Source: a virus
DNA: 43,973 nt
Virus record (IMG/VR): IMGVR_UViG_3300044691_000477
Span: 64,001 to 107,973 of that record
Strand: one strand, 5' to 3'
The notes below the pieces were generated by a model. That model did no database searches and was not told where the DNA came from. It saw nothing but the letters and a program-made list of their open reading frames with translations. Positions 7,725 through 14,785 of the stretch are shown here, piece by piece. The stretch's first letter is position 1. Each line of letters starts with the position of its first letter. A program made the position numbers and the translations under genes.

Positions 7725-7840
7725 CAGCGTCCGCTCTTCTTGCGTCGCTGCTTCTTGCGGTCACGCTTCGGATGTCCTGTCCGCGCGCGCTGCCGCTCGA
7801 CAGGACTATCGCCGACGTACCCCAACCATCCGCACGGCAT
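7724..7840 (-). CDS. Very small basic protein, 38 aa
   Basis: ATG 7840 overlaps the stop of the 64-aa gene by one base (TGATG), and its own stop overlaps the next start by one base (TGATG). Two consecutive coupling junctions make it credible despite its length. It begins MPCGWLGYVGDSPVERQR and ends in a Lys/Arg cluster (KRDRKKQRRKKSGR), so it could bind nucleic acid. No family recognised. Confidence 0.55.
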   Translation of the reverse strand: MPCGWLGYVGDSPVERQRARTGHPKRDRKKQRRKKSGR

Positions 7841-8034
7841 CAGGCACTCGTCTCATGACTGTGAGTGGCCACCATCTCGTGCAGCGCGTCGTGCAGGTCG
7901 TGCAGATCGTTGAGACGGCTGCCAGAGCTGGCGACGTGGGCGTGACCGCTGAGCAGGTGGTCGCGTACCTGCGCGCGAGTCTGGACCGAAGGAGCTTCCC
8001 GTCGGTCCTTGAACAGAGGTACGACCTTGCCCAT
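7840..8034 (-). CDS. Small hypothetical protein, 64 aa
   Basis: ATG 8034 begins MGKVVPLFKDRREAPSVQTR, two bases after the previous stop. The second half is His-rich with a repeating LNDLHDLHDALHEM helix and ends THSHETSA, which could bind metal or form a short coiled coil. Tight spacing on both sides supports it. Function unknown. Confidence 0.6.
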   Translation of the reverse strand: MGKVVPLFKDRREAPSVQTRAQVRDHLLSGHAHVASSGSRLNDLHDLHDALHEMVATHSHETSA

Positions 8035-8036
8035 GA

Positions 8037-8417
8037 CTACATGGGGCCGTATCGGCCAGCGGCGAGGAAGTTCTGCCTGCTGCCCATCACGGCAGGAAGG
8101 ATCTTTCCCGCCGCCAGGGTGCCTGGGTACGGCCCTTCGGACGCAGGAGTGCGCTTGGCGGTGATACGGAACTGCGCACTGGCGTTGGTCGCGGTACGCC
8201 CGCGTGTGCCCTTGACACCCAACGCCGCTGCGTCGCCGGCGCCAGTAGCGCTACCTGCTCGAGCAGGACGAAGCACGCCCTTCCCGATGTCGGTGGCCGA
8301 GGCGTCGTCCACCTTCATGCCGGTGCCCTTGACCTGGCCGACCACCGGGCCGAGCGGGCTGTGCTTGGTCATGGAGCCCCCAGTCGTGCCGGGGGCCTTC
8401 ATCGGTCGCTTCGCCAT
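8037..8417 (-). CDS. Hypothetical basic protein, 126 aa
   Basis: The product is Gly/Ala/Lys/Arg-rich with little predicted order (MAKRPMKAPGTTGGSMTKHS ... TGAGDAAALGVKGTRGRT). No family recognised. ATG 8417 is followed by 126 codons, and the gene leads the 8417-3863 group. About 60 non-coding bases separate it from the SpoVS-like gene. Confidence 0.55.
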   Translation of the reverse strand: MAKRPMKAPGTTGGSMTKHSPLGPVVGQVKGTGMKVDDASATDIGKGVLRPARAGSATGAGDAAALGVKGTRGRTATNASAQFRITAKRTPASEGPYPGTLAAGKILPAVMGSRQNFLAAGRYGPM

Positions 8418-8479
8418 CAGGACTCCTGTAGTCGGAATGCTCAGAGCGTAGGTCGTTCACGCCATCTCAACAGGGAGAC

Positions 8480-8812
8480 CTACTCCAGAATCACGATTCT
8501 GAAGGTCATCGCCGACACCTGGTCCCCGAAGTTTCCCTCGGCAGTGTCCCAGCCAGGCACCACAGCGATGTCAAAGCCGCGGGGGCCGACGTATCCGCGT
8601 GCGATGGCCACTGCCTTCATGGCCTGCCCGACGGCGCCGTGACCGATGGCCCGCAGCGTCACCTTCTTGTTGTCGTAGATGGCATGGCTGACGGCGCTGG
8701 CCAGACTCGAGGGGTTGGAGCTGCTCGAGACCCGCATGATGTCGCGATCACCCCGGCGCTGCGCGACTTCAGCGGGTGCCTGCACCTCGCTGGGCGCTGC
8801 TGCTGTGGTCAC
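8480..8812 (-). CDS. SpoVS-like small DNA/RNA-associated protein
   Basis: About 85 residues match stage V sporulation protein S: IMRVSSSSNPSSLASAVSHA, then the hallmark AIGHGAVGQAMKAVAIARGYV, and FDIAVVPGWD...G...SAMTFRIVILE. The SpoVS family has an Alba-like fold and regulates development in Gram-positive bacteria. I prefer GTG 8812 (110 aa) over ATG 8842, because GGGAG lies 8 nt before the GTG and the same leader precedes the GTG of the gene at 15403. A phage could use it as a nucleoid-like or host-development regulator; this is inference. Confidence 0.78.
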   Translation of the reverse strand: MTTAAAPSEVQAPAEVAQRRGDRDIMRVSSSSNPSSLASAVSHAIYDNKKVTLRAIGHGAVGQAMKAVAIARGYVGPRGFDIAVVPGWDTAEGNFGDQVSAMTFRIVILE

Positions 8813-8847
8813 CGTGTCATCTCCCGCCGAGTCATGGTCCATCTACT
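8809..8847 (-). repeat. Leader repeat A (start region of SpoVS-like gene)
   Basis: Read on the minus strand it holds AGTAGATGGAC, then ACTC, then GGGAGATGACACGGTGA ending in the GTG start. The copy at 15400-15431 has the same blocks, one substitution and 7 fewer spacer bases. Confidence 0.7.
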
Positions 8848-8865
8848 CCATGACCCTACGGGAGG

Positions 8866-9360
8866 TCAGGAGCCGCGACAGGGAGAGACGATGGCGATGG
8901 CTCTGGCCTCGGTCTTGTCGAAGATGTAGCGCTTGTAGACGTGGGCGTCCACGATGCGCGCGTCGTCCACGATCACGCCGCCCTCGGTGAGCCCGTCACC
9001 TATCGCCCTCGAGAGCTTGTCCCAGTCGTAGGTGGTCTTCGTGCACGGCAGGTCACCGGGCTTGGCACTGGCTGGCGGGTCGAACCAGAACCAGAGTTCA
9101 AGGACGAGAGGACCGTCGAGCTTCTCCCAGTTGTCGGGGAGCTTCTTCTCGCAGACGGTACGGATCATCTCGCGCCATGGTCGTGTACGTGGGTTGGCCT
9201 CCATGCCGAGCGGTGACTTGCTGCCCTGTGGTGCTGGTCGACCGAGGATCGTCACGACGATGGTCTCGTCGGCGATCACTTGACATGAGCCGATGACAGG
9301 GCTGGGCGCCTTCACCGGCAGCACACCGCGCTCTCGAGTGCGTCGGCGGATCTCGGTCAT
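8866..9360 (-). CDS. RusA-family Holliday junction resolvase
   Basis: The 164-aa protein holds the RusA layout: a beta strand ending ILGRPAPQGSK (about residues 40-50), then DPPASAKPGDLPCTKT and the catalytic acidic set in YDWDKLSRAIGDGLTEGGVIVDDARIV. The aspartates before the D-K-L and in the VDDARI turn correspond to the metal-binding acids of the family. It resolves four-way junctions in recombination or before packaging. ATG 9360 overlaps the previous stop as ATGA. Its first residues, MTEIRRR, are repeated on several unrelated proteins in this window. Confidence 0.85.
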   Translation of the reverse strand: MTEIRRRTRERGVLPVKAPSPVIGSCQVIADETIVVTILGRPAPQGSKSPLGMEANPRTRPWREMIRTVCEKKLPDNWEKLDGPLVLELWFWFDPPASAKPGDLPCTKTTYDWDKLSRAIGDGLTEGGVIVDDARIVDAHVYKRYIFDKTEARAIAIVSPCRGS

Positions 9361-9662
9361 CGGCGCTTCCTCACCCGCACGTCGAAGACGCCTGCAAGAT
9401 CAGGTTCCTGCTTCATGATGAGCCTTGCGTAGAGAGCGGTGTAGTTGTTGTTCAGCTTGTAGGTGTCGTCTGTGGTTCTGACGTAGAAGTCCCAACGAGC
9501 GCGCTCCCAGACCATCTTCATGCCGATCTTGCGACGACCCACCGCCAACGCCTCCCCAGCGAGTTGCACGCACAGTCGGTAGACCTCTGGGTTGGCCTCA
9601 TGGAAGACCCAGAACGCCACCTCGATGGGGTCCATCTCACGGCGACGCTTGAGCACTGTCAC
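9357..9662 (-). CDS. Conserved-type small phage protein, 101 aa
   Basis: After the shared start MTVLKRRRE the sequence reads FWVFHEANPEVYRLCVQLA ... RRKIGMKMVWERARWD, then KLNNNYTALYARLIM. I know this helical pattern from actinophage hypothetical proteins, often beside recombination or HNH genes, but have no function for it. The basic ends (RVRKRR) and the RusA/Cas4-like neighbours suggest a nucleic-acid role. GTG 9662 overlaps the preceding stop as GTGA, and the gene couples to RusA by ATGA. Confidence 0.65.
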   Translation of the reverse strand: MTVLKRRREMDPIEVAFWVFHEANPEVYRLCVQLAGEALAVGRRKIGMKMVWERARWDFYVRTTDDTYKLNNNYTALYARLIMKQEPDLAGVFDVRVRKRR

Positions 9663-10210
9663 CGCGCGCCACCGTGACGTGCAGTCCTCCGCTCGGACGG
9701 GCTACGCTCGAGACGCCGGGTGAGCTCACGACTGACGACAGCAGCGTCCCGCTCGAACGCCTCGTGCCGGGCCGAGAGCAACTTGCGACGTGCGTACGCG
9801 TTGAGTTGCTCCTGCACTGCGGTCTGATAGATCGGATCAAGTGTCTTGCCGGCGCGCGCCACTGTCACACCTGGCCGCTTGCCCTTCGGCTCATCGGTGT
9901 CCTCCCCGCTCTGCCACGACTCAACGAGACCCTGTGCCTTGAGCTGGTCGACGTAGGACTTGGCGAACGCCTCATCGACATCAGCGACGGCGAGCTGCCC
10001 GCCCGAGTAGTCCGCCCACCTGGTCAGCAGCACGAGTTGGTCCATCAGCGCGCTGTCCTCCAGATCGGTCAGATCCAGCCCGGCGAGGTCGGGGATGTCG
10101 GTCCTCGGCTTGCTCGGCAACGGCAGGCTCTGCTTCTCGAGCTCGGCGGCGACCTCGAGGCTCTTCTTCAGTCGCTCTGCCTGCTTGCGTCGCACCAGTG
10201 TTGTGGCCAT
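9659..10210 (-). CDS. Hypothetical helical protein, 183 aa
   Basis: Start ATG 10210 is set by AAGGAG placed 7 nt upstream. The protein begins MATTLVRRKQAERLKK and is mostly helical: a charged N-terminal coil, an acidic region (DIPDLAGLDLTDLEDSALMD), a middle resembling a small alpha/beta or helical domain (WADYSGGQLAVADVDEAFAK) and a basic C-terminal coil. No family recognised. Its first 230 nt overlap the 3' end of the Cas4-like gene in another frame, unusually long for this genome. It couples to the next gene by GTGA. Confidence 0.6.
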   Translation of the reverse strand: MATTLVRRKQAERLKKSLEVAAELEKQSLPLPSKPRTDIPDLAGLDLTDLEDSALMDQLVLLTRWADYSGGQLAVADVDEAFAKSYVDQLKAQGLVESWQSGEDTDEPKGKRPGVTVARAGKTLDPIYQTAVQEQLNAYARRKLLSARHEAFERDAAVVSRELTRRLERSPSERRTARHGGAR

Positions 10211-11237
10211 TCCCCGACTCCTTGTTCCCAGTGACCAGTTCCTCGTAGGGCTTGCACTGATCGCACGGCCCGTCGCGCTTGATGCACTTCGGTGGCCGTC
10301 CCCCCTCGAGGGCGTACTTGATGTCCTTGCACATCTCCCAGAGGTCATCGACGGCTTCGTCATCGCGGACGATCTCGAACGCCTTCACCATCGACGTGGG
10401 CTTGAACTCGTAGATGAACGTGAGCCGCTCGACGGGTGATAGGCCGTACTTCTTGGTCATCAGCGCGCGCATGCGCAGGTAGATCAGGCCCTGCCGCAGG
10501 TGTGGTCCGAACGGGCTGTTGATCTCCTTCCATACTCCTCGGGTGTCGAGCACCTTGGTGGTCTTGCCCCAGTCGCCTGGCACGTCGTGGGTGTGCTTCT
10601 GCAGCAGCCGTGGCAGCTCCATGCGGATGGTGCCCTCGCCGATGCTCTTGACTTCGATGAGGCGATCCTCGGTGGTGATGACGCTGTGCATCCAGTCAGC
10701 GGCCAGCACCTCGCCGTCCGCGTTGCCGACGATCAGATGCTCGTCGTCGCGTAGCGGCACCTCGTGGTAGTCGATGGCGCTCGCGCCGACGTGGCACTTC
10801 GGGCACTCGATGGGGCTGACGTCAAACCAGCGATGCCAGCAGGCGTTGCAGTACCACCGCCCCTGCAGCCGACCCATCCGCCTGAACCGGGCCTGCCACT
10901 TGCGGTGGTACTCGTGCCCTTCCTCGAAGATGTTCTCGAGTTGGAAGTGGTGTGGGTCGACAGGCGGCAGCCTGTCTTCCATAGCCAGCGTGATCCGTAG
11001 CCAAGTCGACCTGGGGCACCAGTTGCTCTTGGCCATCTCGCTGGGGTGGATGACGTCGAGCCGGCGCTCCCCGCCGTTTTGCATCTGGGGCTTGGTGGCC
11101 TCGTGCAGCAGCAGCCGCTCGCAGTCAGCGAGCAGGTCGTTCTCGTTCTTGCGGGCCTGCGCGAAGCGCGCGCTGGACCCGATTGGCTTCTCCCTACGCG
11201 GACCTGCGACGCCTGGCTGGCGCTTCTTGGGTGGCAC
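9981..11237 (-). CDS. Cas4-like PD-(D/E)XK exonuclease with inserted zinc ribbon
   Basis: In the 418-aa frame, residues ~60-350 form a nuclease core. DVIHPSEMAKSNWCPRSTW carries the first Cys; HLIVGNADGEVL and LIEVKSIGEG supply the D and E-x-K catalytic residues; CIKRDGPCDQCKPYEE near residue 340 is the C-terminal Cys triplet of Cas4-type Fe-S nucleases. A zinc ribbon (CNAC ... CPKC) is inserted between. Such phage enzymes process DNA ends in recombination. GTG 11237 has AAGGGG upstream. The last ~76 codons overlap the next gene and read as Arg-rich overprint, so the functional protein probably ends soon after the Cys cluster. Confidence 0.75.
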   Translation of the reverse strand: MPPKKRQPGVAGPRREKPIGSSARFAQARKNENDLLADCERLLLHEATKPQMQNGGERRLDVIHPSEMAKSNWCPRSTWLRITLAMEDRLPPVDPHHFQLENIFEEGHEYHRKWQARFRRMGRLQGRWYCNACWHRWFDVSPIECPKCHVGASAIDYHEVPLRDDEHLIVGNADGEVLAADWMHSVITTEDRLIEVKSIGEGTIRMELPRLLQKHTHDVPGDWGKTTKVLDTRGVWKEINSPFGPHLRQGLIYLRMRALMTKKYGLSPVERLTFIYEFKPTSMVKAFEIVRDDEAVDDLWEMCKDIKYALEGGRPPKCIKRDGPCDQCKPYEELVTGNKESGNGHNTGATQAGRATEEEPRGRRRAREAEPAVAEQAEDRHPRPRRAGSDRSGGQRADGPTRAADQVGGLLGRAARRR

Positions 11238-11649
11238 GTTGCCCCTTGCTCTTCTTCTTGGCTCCGAGTGCGACCACCTTGGCCGCGTGCTCCTGCTGAC
11301 GTTCTACCGCGCGGCGCCGACGGTTCTCCCAGCCGCGGCGAGCTGCTGCCGCTCGCTTCACCTGCGCGGCTTCGACCTCCAGCTCACGCTTGACGGCAGC
11401 CACACGACGGTTGCGAGCGATAGCGGCGCGTTGACGTTCGGACATGCCGCCCCAGATACCGAACCGCTCCCTGTTCTCGAGGGCGTACTCCAGGCACTTC
11501 TCCCGCACCGGGCAGACTGGCGAGCCATCCTCGCCGTTGCAGATGGCCTTGGCGTCTCGGGCAGTGACCTGGGCAGTCCCCTTCGCGGGGTAGTAGGCGT
11601 CGCGATCATCCCCGAGACACTTGGCCCCGGTGAAGTCCATCGTCGTCAC
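11194..11649 (-). CDS. WhiB-family Fe-S transcription regulator
   Basis: The WhiB core is clear: [13 protein letters not shown] (first Cys), AKAIC...C-PVREK-C-LEYAL (three further Cys) and the family hallmark FGIWGGMSERQR. The spacing between the second and third Cys is eight residues rather than the usual two. A ~75-residue basic Ala/Arg-rich C-terminal extension, ending APARRRRSA, is unusual in length. WhiB proteins bind a 4Fe-4S cluster and act with sigma factor; phage members can modulate host genes. GTG 11649 (GGAGG 9 nt upstream) is preferred; ATG 11640 is the alternative. It overlaps both neighbours by 44 nt. Confidence 0.88.
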   Translation of the reverse strand: MTTMDFTGAKCLGDDRDAYYPAKGTAQVTARDAKAICNGEDGSPVCPVREKCLEYALENRERFGIWGGMSERQRAAIARNRRVAAVKRELEVEAAQVKRAAAARRGWENRRRRAVERQQEHAAKVVALGAKKKSKGQRATQEAPARRRRSA

Positions 11650-11995
11650 CTTGTGCTGCCTCCAGGAGAGCGGTGTAGTCGTGCTCCTCCAGCACGACGT
11701 AGTGGCGTCCTCCGAGCTCAATGCCCATCAGATGCCTACGCCCTTCCAAGAGCGCCTCTCCCCTGATCTTCTCCAGCTCGCTGATCTTTAGGCTGAAGCT
11801 CCGACTGTCCGTGCGCTTGTACTCGATAAGTACCCCACATTCTTGCAGAGGGACACCAGGCGCGCGCGGGACTCTCACATCCCCCTTGGCGCTGGGCTTA
11901 CTGCCCGAACCGGGACGAACTGCGCCTCCCATGACACGAGCGCCGCGCTTCTCCTGGGCCTGACTTGCACGGATGCGCCGACGGATCTCGGTCAT
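11606..11995 (-). CDS. Putative PD-(D/E)XK-type nuclease/resolvase-like protein
   Basis: After the shared start MTEIRRRIR and a disordered basic region (to about residue 50), an ordered core reads [20 protein letters not shown] followed by [19 protein letters not shown] and [12 protein letters not shown]. An E-x-K followed by a helix and a strand is the usual end of a PD-(D/E)XK nuclease, and similar short phage proteins resemble Hjc-type resolvases. The proximal D of the motif is not obvious, so the assignment is tentative. ATG 11995 overlaps the HNH gene's stop as ATGA. Confidence 0.5.
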   Translation of the reverse strand: MTEIRRRIRASQAQEKRGARVMGGAVRPGSGSKPSAKGDVRVPRAPGVPLQECGVLIEYKRTDSRSFSLKISELEKIRGEALLEGRRHLMGIELGGRHYVVLEEHDYTALLEAAQGDDDGLHRGQVSRG

Positions 11996-12522
11996 GCTGC
12001 CGCCTTCCTGGCTTGCTTCTGACGCCAGCGTTCACGATCACACGCCTTGCATCGACGTGTCACCGACCCATCCTTGCGGGTGTCGTAGGCGGTGTTCTCC
12101 TCGTCGTAGGCATGCCCATGGGCGCACTGCTGCTTCGAGGCCATCGGGTGCGTGCCATGCAAAAGCTGATCGCGGGAGTTCTCGGACGGAGTTCCCCACT
12201 TCAGGTTGACGAGACGGTTGTCGGTCGGGTTCCCGTTGAGATGTCGGGCTTGCCAGTTCTTCTCAGGGCGAGGACCGACGAACGCTTCCAGTACAGCGCG
12301 GTGCACGAACTTGACCTGCTGCTTCCCACCATTCGGTGTGACGTGGCAGAAGAGGTAGGGGTACTGCTTGGCACTGCAGAGCACCAGCACCTTGCCCTTC
12401 GTGCGTCTTGGTCGGGGAAGACTTCGGACACGACCGAGAGAGCTGACCTCGTAGGCTCCCTCGCACCCCACGACAGGACGCCACTGCTCTTGGTCCTTGA
12501 TACGCCGGCGGACGGTCGTCAC
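11992..12522 (-). CDS. Free-standing HNH homing-type endonuclease (NUMOD4 + HNH_3)
   Basis: The 176-aa protein begins with the shared MTTVRRR peptide. A NUMOD4-type segment follows ([21 protein letters not shown]), then the HNH core ([13 protein letters not shown] ... [20 protein letters not shown]), where H, N and the later N are the catalytic positions. A Cys/His C-terminus (CAHGHAY ... [13 protein letters not shown]) may bind zinc. Such genes are typically selfish, cutting phages that lack the insertion. It is inserted without disrupting the overlapping-stop organisation: GTGA at its start and ATGA at its end. Confidence 0.88.
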   Translation of the reverse strand: MTTVRRRIKDQEQWRPVVGCEGAYEVSSLGRVRSLPRPRRTKGKVLVLCSAKQYPYLFCHVTPNGGKQQVKFVHRAVLEAFVGPRPEKNWQARHLNGNPTDNRLVNLKWGTPSENSRDQLLHGTHPMASKQQCAHGHAYDEENTAYDTRKDGSVTRRCKACDRERWRQKQARKAAA

Positions 12523-12713
12523 GGGCTCTCGCCTCCCTGTAGCCGGGCCATGACGTCGGCCACCGAGAGCCCCACGAAGACGCTCGCGCCGCCCCGCAGG
12601 TAGACCAGTGAGCCACTCCCGCTGGCACCCACAGCTATCACTGACTCAACCAGGACCCAGCAGTCCTTGCTCATCTCCACAAGCATGCGGTCAATCTTCA
12701 CTGAAGAGCTCAT
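12519..12713 (-). CDS. Small hypothetical protein, 64 aa
   Basis: ATG 12713 (or GTG 12716) begins [20 protein letters not shown] and the protein ends [19 protein letters not shown]. The pattern of strands ([20 protein letters not shown]) suggests a small beta-barrel-like fold. It overlaps the upstream gene's end by about 20 nt and joins the HNH gene by GTGA. No family recognised, no strong ribosome-binding site. Confidence 0.5.
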   Translation of the reverse strand: MSSSVKIDRMLVEMSKDCWVLVESVIAVGASGSGSLVYLRGGASVFVGLSVADVMARLQGGESP

Positions 12714-12999
12714 CACTGTCTTCGAGAGGAGCCTGTGGAGGTTGCGCGAAGGCTAGCGGCTGCTCGGACTGGAGCCGCTCGAGCAACTGGCTGTTGGCCT
12801 CGGCTGTCTTCTGCAGACTGTCGTCCATCCAGTCCATGACCATGACGGCCATCGCGGGGTCGGTGAAGACGGCGGCGAGTTGAGTACTGCGGTCCTGCTG
12901 CATGAACAGCCCGACCTGCTCGTCATCGATTGGTGTGATGAACAGGGCCGCGTTGCCGTTGGCGTAGCCATGCCATTCCGCCAGGTCGGCGAGACTCAC
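12691..12999 (-). CDS. Hypothetical acidic protein, 102 aa
   Basis: GTG 12999 overlaps the preceding stop as GTGA, which fixes the start. The sequence (VSLADLAEWHGYANGNAALF, then FTDPAMAVMVMDWMDDSLQK) is mostly helical, Gln/Ala-rich and ends with an acidic tail ([11 protein letters not shown]), like many tails that contact DNA-binding partners. No recognised family. It is one of four small genes between RecA and the HNH gene. Confidence 0.6.
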   Translation of the reverse strand: MSLADLAEWHGYANGNAALFITPIDDEQVGLFMQQDRSTQLAAVFTDPAMAVMVMDWMDDSLQKTAEANSQLLERLQSEQPLAFAQPPQAPLEDSDELFSED

Positions 13000-13163
13000 T
13001 GGCGTCCTCGCCAGAGTTTGCGCCAACCCCGCTTGACCTTGGCCGTGCCAGTCGCCGGCAAAACATTGCCGCGGGTGCATGGGCTGCACAGCACTGGCAG
13101 CAGTGACGAGGCGTGGATGTTGGTCGGTCCGTTGCACCGCATGCAGGGCTTGTAGTCAGCCAT
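12996..13163 (-). CDS. Small zinc-finger-like protein, 55 aa
   Basis: Two Cys pairs, CMRC and CSPC, separated by about 18 residues form a likely zinc-ribbon or treble-clef knuckle. The C-terminus is strongly basic (AKVKRGWRKLWRGRQ), so nucleic-acid binding is plausible. ATG 13163 overlaps the membrane-protein stop by 8 nt (ATGGCTGA). No named family. Confidence 0.62.
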   Translation of the reverse strand: MADYKPCMRCNGPTNIHASSLLPVLCSPCTRGNVLPATGTAKVKRGWRKLWRGRQ

Positions 13164-13536
13164 CCAGCTTTCCGATCTCGCGGAACTCCGAGTCAGGGAT
13201 GATGACTCTTGGGGGCCTGTTCTCCAGATGCATCTGCAACCTCTCCCCCTCACTGGCGACGGCCTCGAGTTGCTCGTTGACGTACACCTCACTGGCCCTT
13301 GCAGGGGCAGTCCCACTGAAGGAGTAGGACGTCTTGTGTCGTCTCATCGAGATTGCCTGATTGGCCAATGCCAGTGCCTTGAGTTGTAGCGCACTGAAAT
13401 CCTTCTGCAGTTGCTCCTGTTCGGCAAAGCGCTGCTGCTGAATCGCCGCCCGAAGTTGGCTGACCGAGAAGAAGACGAAGCAGACGACGATCATGGCAAT
13501 GAACTGCACGATGTTCAAGATCGCTAAGATGCTCAT
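13156..13536 (-). CDS. Single-pass membrane protein with coiled coil, 126 aa
   Basis: Residues ~4-25 (LAILNIVQFIAMIVVCFVFF) form one membrane segment. A Gln/Glu-rich helix follows (AIQQQRFAEQEQLQKDFSAL) that should be a cytoplasmic coiled coil, and then a charged C-terminal half. ATG 13536 follows the RecA stop with no gap (TAAATG). The role is unknown; a membrane anchor for replication proteins or a lysis-associated protein are both possible. Confidence 0.6.
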   Translation of the reverse strand: MSILAILNIVQFIAMIVVCFVFFSVSQLRAAIQQQRFAEQEQLQKDFSALQLKALALANQAISMRRHKTSYSFSGTAPARASEVYVNEQLEAVASEGERLQMHLENRPPRVIIPDSEFREIGKLDG

Positions 13537-14769
13537 TTAGATGGCCTTCCTTCGCCTGAGTGGTTTCTTGCTGGGGGCGTCCTCGTCTTCGACAACGTGC
13601 AGATCCACCACGTTGTCTTCCTCATCGATCTCGATGGGTGCCTTGCCCCTCTTGGCCAGGTCGAGCACGCTGGCCTCGACGGCTGCTCGCCAGGCGACGT
13701 CTGACTGCAGCCTCGCGATGAGCAAATCCTTGCTCTTGATGAACTGCTCCTCGGGGCCGAGGTAGCCGTTTCCGCGGCGTCCGATGACGTCGAAGTAGAG
13801 CGCGAGGTTGACGATCTGCTTGAAGGTGTCGTAGTCACCAGCGTTGAACTCGCCGTGTTCCACGAAGTAGAAGTCGGCAACGCCCACCTGTTGCGGGCGG
13901 GCGCCTTTCATCTTGATGCAGACGATCTTGATGGCCTGCCCGACCTTCTCGCCTCGCTTGTTGACGATCCACTCGTCACGCTTGACGTCGAGCCGGGCGT
14001 ACATCCAGTAGTTCTTGCCCTTGCCGCCCGAGCTGGTGCGCGGGTCGCCGTGCAGCACACCGATCTTCTCACGCCACTGGTTGACGATGACGCCGGCGAA
14101 GGGGCGGTCCTCGAGGTCGGTCAGCGAACGCTTCGACGCCTTGGTGCACTTGCGCATGAACAGATTGAGCACCTTCGCCCCGCCCATGCTGATCTCGTCC
14201 ACACCCTTGTCGTCTTCGAGCTGGGTGACCATGGCTGGGTAGGAGTCGATGACGAGCATGTCGCAACCACGGCCCTCGATGAACTTCAGTGCCACGGTGA
14301 ACGCGAGTTCCATCACGTTCTCCTCGACCAGGTAGACCCTGGTGCGGTCGACGCCGCACTTGTCGGCGAGATCGGGATCGAACGCCTCACTGGCCACCCA
14401 CACGCAGAAGTACTCAGGGTCTCGCCGCTGCTGCTCGGCCAGCGCCTTGAGGATGAAGGTGGTCTTCCCACTGTTCTCCAGCCCCAGCACCTCAGTCCAC
14501 TGATTGACCGGCAGACCACCGGACATGGCGACGTCGAAGGCCAGCGCTCCAGTACCCCAGCGATCGGCCACCACGATGTCGGAGGCGATCACGACGGTGC
14601 CCTCGCCGAACCGCTTGTCTCGGTTGACAGCGGCAGCAATGATGTCGGATTGCCGACGACGGTCGCCCTTCTTCGCTACGGCTTTGACAGGGGCTGCTGT
14701 CTTGCGTGGCGTGGTCTTACGTGCCCGCGGTGCGGCCTTGGCAGGGGTAGCGCGCTTGGTGGGGGGCAT
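13537..14769 (-). CDS. recA: RecA-like recombinase
   Basis: The 410-aa protein has a basic Lys/Ala/Pro-rich extension (residues 1-50), then the RecA core. Walker A is GLENSGKTT (96-104; host RecA has GPESSGKTT). Walker B is CDMLVIDSYPA, preceded by an invariant-type Glu (VASEAFD for the adenine loop). The L2-region VNQWREKIGVLHGDPRTSSGGK carries the allosteric Gln. Phage RecA pairs homologous strands in replication-coupled recombination. Start ATG 14769 with GGAG 5 nt upstream. It follows the zinc-ribbon gene and lies downstream of the polymerase. Confidence 0.92.
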   Translation of the reverse strand: MPPTKRATPAKAAPRARKTTPRKTAAPVKAVAKKGDRRRQSDIIAAAVNRDKRFGEGTVVIASDIVVADRWGTGALAFDVAMSGGLPVNQWTEVLGLENSGKTTFILKALAEQQRRDPEYFCVWVASEAFDPDLADKCGVDRTRVYLVEENVMELAFTVALKFIEGRGCDMLVIDSYPAMVTQLEDDKGVDEISMGGAKVLNLFMRKCTKASKRSLTDLEDRPFAGVIVNQWREKIGVLHGDPRTSSGGKGKNYWMYARLDVKRDEWIVNKRGEKVGQAIKIVCIKMKGARPQQVGVADFYFVEHGEFNAGDYDTFKQIVNLALYFDVIGRRGNGYLGPEEQFIKSKDLLIARLQSDVAWRAAVEASVLDLAKRGKAPIEIDEEDNVVDLHVVEDEDAPSKKPLRRRKAI

Positions 14770-14785
14770 CAGGCTCCAATCTTCT

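Noticed and set aside
9981-10210. Programmed frameshift joining the Cas4-like nuclease to the 183-aa protein
   Set aside because: No slippery heptamer is visible near the junction, and the downstream gene has its own AAGGAG and ATG.
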